Part shown: positions 33,039 to 38,798 of the stretch, one piece after another
Layout of the letters: every line of letters starts with the position of its first letter
How positions within the stretch are numbered: the first letter of the stretch is position 1
Notes under the pieces: generated by a model
Database searches by the model: none
What the model saw: the letters and a program-made list of their open reading frames with translations, nothing else
What the model was told of the DNA's origin: nothing
Translations under genes and position numbers: made by a program
Assembly (NCBI GenBank): GCA_015486215.1
Contig: WFSA01000148.1
Location: 1-38,798 of the forward strand
Origin: Anaerolineae bacterium
GTDB taxonomy: Bacteria > Chloroflexota > Anaerolineae > Promineifilales > Promineifilaceae
Length of the DNA: 38,798 nt
Reading direction: 5' to 3'

Positions 33039-33309
33039 GTAACTACTCAACCTATCAATTATTTGTATCCTCTCAAAAAAGCGGGGAAATTATTTTGTTT
33101 TTAGTATGACTACAGCGGATTATGAAAATGAACGGATATTCTCTCAACTGCACCATCCGTTTATTTCTTTCATCCGTTGTAGTCACCCCGAAATATTGAG
33201 AAGTTACAATTATTTCACCACAAAGAAGCAAAGATCACAAAGAAAATCTTAAAAAACTTTGTATTCTTCGTGTCTTTGTGGATAATTTGGACAAGGGCTG
33301 AGTAGTTAC
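33039..33309. mobile_element. MITE-like element, family I, with 8-bp target duplication and a nested family B element
   Basis: GTAACTACTCAACC to GGCTGAGTAGTTAC, flanked exactly by GTCCTAAT (33031-33038, 33310-33317). Without the nested 143-bp element and its duplication it would be 120 bp. Its inner arms are the CACAAAG / CTTTGTG type. The ends resemble families A and B (GTAACTNCTCA). Confidence 0.88.
33065..33207. mobile_element. MITE-like element, family B, copy B5, with 8-bp target duplication
   Basis: GTATCCTCTCAAAAAAGCGG...AAATATTGAGAAGTTAC, 143 bp, inverted relative to 28098-28240. AATTATTT occurs exactly at 33057-33064 and 33208-33215. Nested in the family I element. Confidence 0.93.
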
Positions 33310-33333
33310 GTCCTAATTTGGATAAACCAGAAA

Positions 33334-33430
33334 AGAATGATCCGCATATTTTGCAGATTGATGCAGATAAAAACATTCAATCTGCGCTAATCAGCGAAAT
33401 CTGTGGACAATTTTTTACACAGGGTAGAAA
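33334..33430. repeat. Repeat family E, copy E2
   Basis: GAATGATCCGCATATTTTGC, GATAAAAACATTCAATCTGC and TCAGCGAAATCTGTGGACAA correspond to the text before pucR (36380-36600). Non-coding, upstream of the response-regulator gene. Between 33431 and 33568 a TTGACG (33452) and TATACA (33481) are seen, but their spacing is too long for a confident promoter. Confidence 0.65.
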
Positions 33431-33568
33431 TATATCCATAATCGCTAATTGTTGACGGTTATCACTTAATTGTTTACCATTATACATGTTCACATAACGT
33501 AAGCGAAGAAGCCCTTGGGAATGGGACTATATTTCATCCTTATTCCTTACTAGACTGGAGAAGTACCT

Positions 33569-34270
33569 ATGGCTACCATACTTGTTATTGATGATGATGA
33601 ACTTGTTTCCCGCACATTGCAGCGCACCCTGAAAATCTACGGACATCAGGTGATGGTTGCGAATAGCGGCACAGAAGGATTGCAACTTGCCCGCCGTCAC
33701 CCGCCAGAATTATTCATATTGGATATTATGATGCCCGGCATGGATGGGTATCAGGTGTGCCGTCAAATTCGGGGCGATCCATTGCTCAGCGAGTTGCCAG
33801 TGCTGTTTCTCACCGCCAAAATTAAAGATGAGGATAAAATAGAAGGGTTCCGTGCTGGTGCTGACGATTATTTGAGCAAACCATTCAATATGGAAGAGTT
33901 GCAATTGCGCGTGCAAGCAATTTTGCGCCGCACGCAGCCCATCGAGAGCATCGCTCCGCTCACAGAAGTCGTTGTCGGTGATGTGACATTGGATTGCCGT
34001 TCGTTTAAAGTGACCACGCCTAATCATGCCGTATTATTGACCAATGTGCAGTTTGATTTGCTCTATCATCTGATGAGCAATGCCGAACAGGTGTACAACA
34101 GCCAGCAATTATTACAAGATGTATGGGATTATCCGCGTGATACGGGCAGTCCCGAACTTGTGCGGGCGCATATCAAAAACCTGCGCGAAAAAATCGAACC
34201 AATCCCCAGTCGCCCCGTCTATATCCGCACAATTCAGGGGCATGGATATACGTTTTCAAGTAATGTGTAG
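33569..34270 (+). CDS. OmpR/PhoB-type response regulator
   Basis: A 233-residue DNA-binding response regulator. The ATG at 33569 follows TGGAGAAG. Receiver domain, residues 1-120: VIDDDEL acidic pair, phospho-acceptor Asp52 in LFILDIMMPGMDGYQ, the conserved Thr in LFLTAKIKDEDK and Lys in DYLSKPFNMEEL. Winged-helix domain, about 140-230: LLTNVQFDLLYHLMSNAEQVYNSQQLLQDVW, then ELVRAHIKNLREKIEP and IRTIQGHGYTF. The hybrid histidine kinase begins 86 bp downstream and is the probable cognate sensor. Target genes are unknown. Confidence 0.95.
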   Translation: MATILVIDDDELVSRTLQRTLKIYGHQVMVANSGTEGLQLARRHPPELFILDIMMPGMDGYQVCRQIRGDPLLSELPVLFLTAKIKDEDKIEGFRAGADDYLSKPFNMEELQLRVQAILRRTQPIESIAPLTEVVVGDVTLDCRSFKVTTPNHAVLLTNVQFDLLYHLMSNAEQVYNSQQLLQDVWDYPRDTGSPELVRAHIKNLREKIEPIPSRPVYIRTIQGHGYTFSSNV

Positions 34271-34281
34271 GTAATCGGCAA

Positions 34282-34327
34282 GTTTGCAAGTGTGCAAGCA
34301 GTAAGTAAAACCTGCACACTTGCAAAC
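34282..34327. repeat. 15-bp perfect inverted repeat between the two-component genes
   Basis: GTTTGCAAGTGTGCA (34282-34296) and TGCACACTTGCAAAC (34313-34327), followed by a further CTGCACACTTGCA. Very strong hairpin potential in a co-directional gap; it may attenuate kinase expression relative to the regulator. Confidence 0.7.
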
Positions 34328-34356
34328 CTGCACACTTGCACGCTCGCCTTTTCCCC

Positions 34357-36363
34357 ATGTCCTACTTCCCCTCCGCACATATTTTAGTAGTTGATGATGA
34401 ACCAGAAATTCTGGAATCGTTGGTTGATTATTTGACCAAGAAGGCTGATTACCAACTCTCCCAAGCAGAAAATGGGCGTGAGGCGATCCGTTTTTTGAAG
34501 CAATCGGTGGAGGACGGCGTTGAGGTTGATTTAGTTCTCCTTGATATGCGAATGCCGATTATGTCAGGGTTGCAAGTGCTGGCGTGGATTCGCAAACATC
34601 CGTTGTTGCGCTATATGCGGGTGGTGCTGCTGACGGCCGCTGCTGGCAGTAATGAGAAGGTGGACGCGCTGGCGGCGGGGGCGGATGATTACATCACCAA
34701 GCCGTATTATCCGCAGGAGTTGCTGGCACGGGTGCAGACGATTTTACGCACCCAACAGTTAGAAAAACAGTTGCAGCGGCAAGGGCAGCAGTTGGAGTCG
34801 CTGAATAAGGTGGGAAGATCGGTGGCGGCTCATTTGGAATCGGGGAAGGTGTTGCAAACGGCCGTTTCCGAATTTCATTCCATTATCCCCATTAGTTGCG
34901 CCACCATCTCCCTGTTAGAAAAGGGAAAATTACGGCGCAAAGCGGCGGTCACGTATGGGGAACTGTTCGATGATCTGCCTTTGCAAACGACAGATGATGG
35001 CATTACGGGTGAAGTGTTCAATAGCAAAACGGCCGTTTTCCTCAATGATCCCAATAGCGACAGTCGTTTTACCGCTAACGATCACCCGCTCTCCTCTCCC
35101 GTTGACGATCTCATCATGGCTCCGCTCATCATGCGTAACAAAGTGGTCGGGATCATCAGCGGCTATAACAAAGCTAAAGAGCCGTTCACCCCCTTCGATT
35201 TAGAGCTGATCACCTCTTTTGCCAGCTCGATTAGTGATTCGCTGTCCAATGCGTGGCAATTCCAAAAAGGGCGGCAGCGGCAGCAGGAGCTGTTAAAAAG
35301 CCGTAACACATTGCAAGCGTTGATCGACGGTATCCCTCATCCGATTTATACGATTAACGATAAGTGGGAGTTGCTTTCAGTAAATAAAAGCAAGATCGAT
35401 CAGTATGATTTGCAGTTAGATAAACAGCCCGGACGGCCGTGTTACGCTGTGTTTTATGATCGTCAAGAGCCATGCACCCATTGCCGCGCGGCCGAGACAC
35501 TCCTTCAACAAAAAAGCCCAAAATGGGTGGTCAAATGGCAGGCGGATGACCATCTCTTCCGCGAGTGGGAGGTGGAAGCGTATCCAATTCCGATGTGGTC
35601 GCCCCCGCGTGCCGTTGTGCTATGGCAAGATCGCACCGAAAGACGGCGGCTGGAAACATCGTTACTGCAAGCTGGCAAATTGGCCGCGATTGGGCAACTA
35701 GCGGCAGGAGTGGCGCATGAGATCAATAATCCATTAACGGCCGTCAACGCCAATGCCCAACTGCTCAAGATGACCATCCCCCGTGATGATGAAAATTACG
35801 AATCCGTAGAGTTAATCGCGCTCGGTGGCGAACGTGCCGCCAAAGTGGTGCGCGGTCTGCTCGATTTTGCCCGCCAAGAAGAGTACCGTCTGGACAGAGG
35901 GGATATTAACAAAAGCCTGCAAGGGACGCTTTCCCTCGTTCAATATCAGATGAACTCGGCCAAAATCGAAGTCAGCCAACAATTAGACGAAGGATTACCT
36001 TTTATCGCCGCCAGTTGGGAACATCTAAAAAGTGTATGGATCAATCTCTTTCTTAATGCCCGTGATGCGTTGCAAAATGCGCCCGCTCCTCGTCGGATAG
36101 AGGTTATAACCCGTCTTGCCCCTGACGATGAGGATGAGATTCAAATTTTGGTTCGGGATAATGGCGGCGGTATTCCTGCGGCCAAACTCGCTCATATTTT
36201 TGAGCCATTTTACACGACAAAAGAACCCGGCCGCGGGACGGGGCTGGGCTTGGCGACCAGTCACCGCATCATTCAACAGCACGGCGGCAGTATCAACGTC
36301 ATCAGTGCGCTAAACGAAGGGACGACTTTTATCATTCAATTGATAATTGATAAGCAGGAATGA
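34357..36363 (+). CDS. Hybrid sensor histidine kinase, REC-GAF-PAS-HisKA-HATPase
   Basis: 668 residues, no membrane segment, so a cytosolic sensor. The ATG at 34357 is the first in frame; an earlier TTG lacks support. Domains: receiver (residues 5-130; HILVVDDEPEI, phospho-acceptor Asp63, DDYITKPYYPQELLARV), coiled coil, GAF (about 155-300), PAS (about 320-430) with a three-Cys signature RPCYAVFYDRQEPCTHC, HisKA with His454 in AAGVAHEINNPLTA, and HATPase with NLFLNARDAL, VRDNGGGIP and GRGTGLGLATSHRII. It lies directly downstream of the response regulator. The N-terminal receiver may take part in cross-regulation or phosphate shuttling. The signal is unknown; the Cys cluster could bind metal or sense redox. 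Confidence 0.93.
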   Translation: MSYFPSAHILVVDDEPEILESLVDYLTKKADYQLSQAENGREAIRFLKQSVEDGVEVDLVLLDMRMPIMSGLQVLAWIRKHPLLRYMRVVLLTAAAGSNEKVDALAAGADDYITKPYYPQELLARVQTILRTQQLEKQLQRQGQQLESLNKVGRSVAAHLESGKVLQTAVSEFHSIIPISCATISLLEKGKLRRKAAVTYGELFDDLPLQTTDDGITGEVFNSKTAVFLNDPNSDSRFTANDHPLSSPVDDLIMAPLIMRNKVVGIISGYNKAKEPFTPFDLELITSFASSISDSLSNAWQFQKGRQRQQELLKSRNTLQALIDGIPHPIYTINDKWELLSVNKSKIDQYDLQLDKQPGRPCYAVFYDRQEPCTHCRAAETLLQQKSPKWVVKWQADDHLFREWEVEAYPIPMWSPPRAVVLWQDRTERRRLETSLLQAGKLAAIGQLAAGVAHEINNPLTAVNANAQLLKMTIPRDDENYESVELIALGGERAAKVVRGLLDFARQEEYRLDRGDINKSLQGTLSLVQYQMNSAKIEVSQQLDEGLPFIAASWEHLKSVWINLFLNARDALQNAPAPRRIEVITRLAPDDEDEIQILVRDNGGGIPAAKLAHIFEPFYTTKEPGRGTGLGLATSHRIIQQHGGSINVISALNEGTTFIIQLIIDKQE

Positions 36364-36375
36364 GAATTAAATAGA

Positions 36376-36640
36376 AATGGAAAAGAATGATTCGCAGAGT
36401 TCGCAGATTGACACAGATAAAAACATTCAATCTGCGGTATCTTCTCAAAAAACTGGGGCAAGAGTACAACAGATTAGAAAAAAACAGATTTTTTCGACTG
36501 ACGAAATCTGTTCCTTTCTTCATCTATTGTACTCACCCCAAAATATTGAGAAGTTGCAATCTGCGCTAATCTGCAGAATCTGCGGACAATTTCTCGTACA
36601 TGGTATAAGAGTATCACTGATAAGGTACTAATAACGCGAC
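36376..36640. repeat. Repeat family E, copy E3, upstream of pucR and split by a family B element
   Basis: GAATGATTCGCAGAGTTCGC, GATAAAAACATTCAATCTGC, [family B insertion 36437-36557], CTAATCTGCAGAATCTGCGG, TATCACTGATAAGGTACTAA. It corresponds to 27741-27866 and supplies the sequence immediately upstream of the pucR start codon. Confidence 0.75.
36437..36557. mobile_element. MITE-like element, family B-related, copy B6, with 8-bp target duplication
   Basis: A 121-bp element GTATCTTCTCAAAAAACTGG to AATATTGAGAAGTTGC with inner arms AACAGATTTTTTCG-type. AATCTGCG is exact on both sides (36429-36436, 36558-36565). The host is a family E repeat, so the empty site can be compared with 33370 and 27760. 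Confidence 0.92.
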
Positions 36641-36645
36641 TAATT

Positions 36646-38301
36646 ATGCTTACCCCACCTGTTACCCTTGCTGATATTTTGCGATTGACATTGCCGTTGA
36701 AAACGGCCGTGATCGCCGCATCCCACGATTTGCGGACGGAAGTACGCTGGGCAGTTTGGCTGGCAAGCTGGGAGAAACTGCCCGATCAAGCACATGCGGC
36801 CGATTTAACGCTCATCCCCACCGCTTTGCAGCGAAAATCATCAACCAGCATATTGGTAGAACAGGTCAAGGCGTTATCCCTGTTATCAGTAACGGGATTG
36901 CTCTTTTTTGCGCCTGTGCCTGACAAAGTGACAGCGACGGCACGTCAACATAATCTCCCTCTATTGATTGTGCCAAATGGGTATGAAGTGCGTGATATTC
37001 ATCGTACTATTTTGGGGTTGTTGGTGGACAGGCAAACGGCCGTTCGTGAGCGTGGTTTGCAGTTGTACCGACGATTGTCAGAGATGTCGCGGGAGGAGAA
37101 AGGGCTGGATGAGATGACGGCCGTTATCTCCAATCTCATCGGTAAAATCGTCGTCGTGCAGGATAAACGCTTGACGATTCAGGCGAGTTGTGTGCCGCAG
37201 ACGGCCGTCATTTCCCTTGAGACCATCATCCCCGCCCTGCATCAACAGGAGATGCTACCCGCCACTTTGCAAAATCGGAAAGCGGCCGCTCGCAGCACAA
37301 AATCCCATTGGCAGCAACTACTGCCCGTCACCGATGACGGGGGTGATGTTGGCCGTATCATCTGCCCTATCGTCGTTGGTGATCGCGCACGGGGCTATCT
37401 TTCTGTCATTGGCAACGCTGACGATTTGGATTTACTTGATAGCTTGGTTGCCGAACAAGGGGCGGCGGCTTGTGCGCTGGAAATGGCAAAGACGAAAGCG
37501 ATCAATGTCGCCCGAAAGGAGCTGCGCGGCAACTTTTTGGAAGGAGTGCTGACTGGCACATTGCCAGCCGATGAAATCGAACGCCTTTCTGGGCGACTAG
37601 ACCACAATACAGATCCGCCCCACGCCGCCTTGACTTTCAAATGGAGTGATGATAGCAATCTCTCCCCCCGTTATTTGGAAACGATGATGTTATGGTTGCT
37701 CAATAATCATCATCGTGCGGCGTTGACCCATCTGTATGGCGGGCGGGTACTTTGTGTGTTCCAAGCGGTAAACGGCCGTGATGATATGGATTCCGTCGTC
37801 AAATTGGGACAGCGATTGCGTAAACAGGCAGAAAAAGAGCATCCTGATGCGTTGCTTCTTGGCGGAATCAGCGATTTGGCTGAGGGGTTGACCGCATGGC
37901 CGCGAGCGTATATAGAAGCGATGCAGGCGATGGAACTGGGCGAGCGGCTCAATCTTGAGCGCACTGTCAAGTTCAGTAGCATGGGTGTATATCGTCTGCT
38001 CATCATTTTAGAAGATATTCCTGACGTGCGTCTGTTTATGCAACAGACCATCGGCGCGTTGGTCACATACGATGCCAAACATCGCAGCAGTTTGATGGAA
38101 ACTTTGGATGCGTACTTTAATTATCACGGGAATATCAGCAAAACGGCCGAATCTCTCTTCATCCACCGCAATACGCTGCTCTATCGTCTGGATCGTATTC
38201 AAGATTTGACGGATCATGATTTGGGGCAGGCAAATATGCGGCTGGCGTTGCAACTGGCGTTGAAATTACATCAATTACGGCCGTTGGAAGTGGATGATTG
38301 A
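36646..38301 (+). CDS. PucR-family transcriptional regulator
   Basis: 551 residues. The N-terminal PucR-type domain (VTLADILRLTLPLKTAVIA, to about 130) is followed by a GAF-like middle region (about 150-290), the GGDEF-like/CdaR linker region (about 320-450) and a C-terminal PucR helix-turn-helix: LMETLDAYFNYHGNISKTAESLFIHRNTLLYRLDRIQDLT near 480-520. Relatives control purine, sugar-acid or amino-acid catabolism. The ATG at 36646 directly follows a family E repeat ending ACTAATT, with no clear ribosome binding site. The regulated genes are not evident; nothing nearby is a typical purine-degradation gene. The coding region is rich in the ACGGCCGT palindrome. Confidence 0.9.
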   Translation: MLTPPVTLADILRLTLPLKTAVIAASHDLRTEVRWAVWLASWEKLPDQAHAADLTLIPTALQRKSSTSILVEQVKALSLLSVTGLLFFAPVPDKVTATARQHNLPLLIVPNGYEVRDIHRTILGLLVDRQTAVRERGLQLYRRLSEMSREEKGLDEMTAVISNLIGKIVVVQDKRLTIQASCVPQTAVISLETIIPALHQQEMLPATLQNRKAAARSTKSHWQQLLPVTDDGGDVGRIICPIVVGDRARGYLSVIGNADDLDLLDSLVAEQGAAACALEMAKTKAINVARKELRGNFLEGVLTGTLPADEIERLSGRLDHNTDPPHAALTFKWSDDSNLSPRYLETMMLWLLNNHHRAALTHLYGGRVLCVFQAVNGRDDMDSVVKLGQRLRKQAEKEHPDALLLGGISDLAEGLTAWPRAYIEAMQAMELGERLNLERTVKFSSMGVYRLLIILEDIPDVRLFMQQTIGALVTYDAKHRSSLMETLDAYFNYHGNISKTAESLFIHRNTLLYRLDRIQDLTDHDLGQANMRLALQLALKLHQLRPLEVDD

Positions 38302-38432
38302 TTGCGCCGCATCACCTTGTTGTGCAAATTGTCTAATCTGCGCCTGTTATATTGTGATAAATTGTGGATAGTTGCCTGAACGAGAGCGCGTATACTTCGC
38401 TTATTGATTTGTGCTTACAAGGCATGGTTCAG

Positions 38433-38452
38433 TGGGAAATAGTGGGAATAAG
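38433..38452 (+). promoter_or_regulatory. MraZ-box-like tandem repeats
   Basis: Two direct repeats TGGGAAATAG and TGGGAATAAG with a 10-bp period, preceded by a possible TATACT -10 box (about 38390) and followed by AAGGAGG. The TGGGN-N5 spacing is that of MraZ operators at the head of division/cell-wall clusters. No mraZ gene is in the window; repeat elements follow, so the gene could lie beyond the edge. Confidence 0.4.
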
Positions 38453-38457
38453 AAGGA

Positions 38458-38484
38458 GGCGGCCTAACGGCCGTCTTTTTTGTT
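38458..38484 (+). terminator. Terminator-like hairpin containing the ACGGCCGT word
   Basis: GGCGGCC, loop TAAC, GGCCGTC (one G-U pair), then TTTTTTG TTTTT. Could end the pucR transcript or attenuate a transcript starting near 38395. Confidence 0.6.
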
Positions 38485-38492
38485 TTTCGACA

Positions 38493-38604
38493 GTATCTTC
38501 TCAGTATTCTGGGGAGACTTGACAAATTTTCCTAATGATACTCGTGTAAAATAAAGTGCTGATGAAATTTGTCAAGTCTTGCCCCCAACTTTTTGAGAAG
38601 ATAC
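38493..38604. mobile_element. MITE-like element, family A, copy A6, with 8-bp target duplication
   Basis: 112 bp, GTATCTTCTCAGTATTCTGG...TTTTTGAGAAGATAC. TTTCGACA occurs exactly at 38485-38492 and 38605-38612. Its second duplication overlaps the CATGG start of the family G element, so it inserted at or into that element. Confidence 0.93.
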
Positions 38605-38610
38605 TTTCGA

Positions 38611-38798
38611 CATGGTTCAAAGTGGTGAAAATCATCTGGGTGTGTTTCAAATGAGTTGAACCAAAGTGATTGTCACGGGGCAAACGGACTTAATTTACCC
38701 GAAACTATGCGCCCCGTGACTATCACTTCTACTGAAATGAAACACACCCAAATCATCTTTGCAGTTGTTGCGTGATTGGGCGACCATAAAGGTCGCCC
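38611..38798. mobile_element. MITE-like element, family G, copy G3, cut by the window end
   Basis: CATGGTTCAAAGTGG, ATCTTTGCAGTTG and GGGCGACC/GGTCGCCC text match 68-213. It is interrupted by the family D element 38638-38749. The right end is outside the window. Confidence 0.7.
38638..38749. mobile_element. MITE-like element, family D, copy D3, with 9-bp target duplication
   Basis: 112 bp, essentially identical to 11652-11763. AAATCATCT flanks it exactly (38629-38637, 38750-38758). Nested in family G. Removing it restores AAATCATCTTTGCAG, matching the ATCATCTTTACA of copy G2. Confidence 0.94.

Noticed and set aside
33452-33486. TTGACG ... TATACA as promoter of the response regulator
   Set aside because: Spacing of about 23 bp is outside the usual 16-19 bp range; not listed as a promoter.
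38350-38380. DnaA-box-like TTGTGGATA as an origin signal
   Set aside because: Only one near-match, no cluster, no dnaA/dnaN neighbour and no AT-rich unwinding region with further boxes.

Overview
The window is chromosomal DNA from a free-living bacterium of roughly 50 % GC, probably a filamentous Chloroflexota-like lineage. That is an inference from gene content and style: a Bacillus-type FadN/FadA beta-oxidation set, a fused FolK-FolP, a WS/DGAT plus PPK2 pair, a large thioester alpha-2-macroglobulin, a PucR regulator and a REC-GAF-PAS histidine kinase. No rRNA, tRNA, CRISPR array, phage gene or transposase gene was seen.

Layout. (1) 1-9.5 kb: an APC-type membrane transporter, convergent with a 1634-residue alpha-2-macroglobulin-like protein that carries six extra membrane segments in its middle; then a repeat-filled gap and a decayed protoglobin gene. 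(2) 9.5-14.7 kb: an acetyl-CoA synthetase-like enzyme, then a WS/DGAT acyltransferase and polyphosphate kinase 2 on the minus strand. (3) 15.5-25 kb, plus strand: FolK-FolP, two acyl-CoA dehydrogenases (one with degenerate active-site motifs), a DUF5678-like/retropepsin-like pair, FadN, a VapBC-like toxin-antitoxin pair and the thiolase FadA. This is a fatty-acid degradation cluster with two small two-gene cassettes inserted. (4) 25.4-32.7 kb: HtpG, a UbiB/ABC1 kinase-like protein, and a pyrC-pyrB operon preceded by an attenuator-like terminator. (5) 33.5-38.3 kb: OmpR-type response regulator, hybrid histidine kinase and PucR regulator. After these, MraZ-box-like repeats suggest a further operon beyond the window edge.

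Two genome-scale signals stand out. First, the palindrome ACGGCCGT (often AACGGCCGTT) occurs about 50 times by hand count, in every reading frame of unrelated genes, where less than one is expected by chance. It behaves as a highly iterated DNA word. Second, nearly all long gene-free stretches consist of short non-coding inverted-repeat elements (MITE-like) of about ten families. Several have exact 8-bp or 9-bp target-site duplications, and several are nested in one another. One superfamily has GTATCTTCTCA / GTAACTTCTCA ends and 8-bp duplications; another has GGGTGTGTTTCA ends and 9-bp duplications. Two elements have landed in the protoglobin pseudogene. No transposase that could move them is present here.
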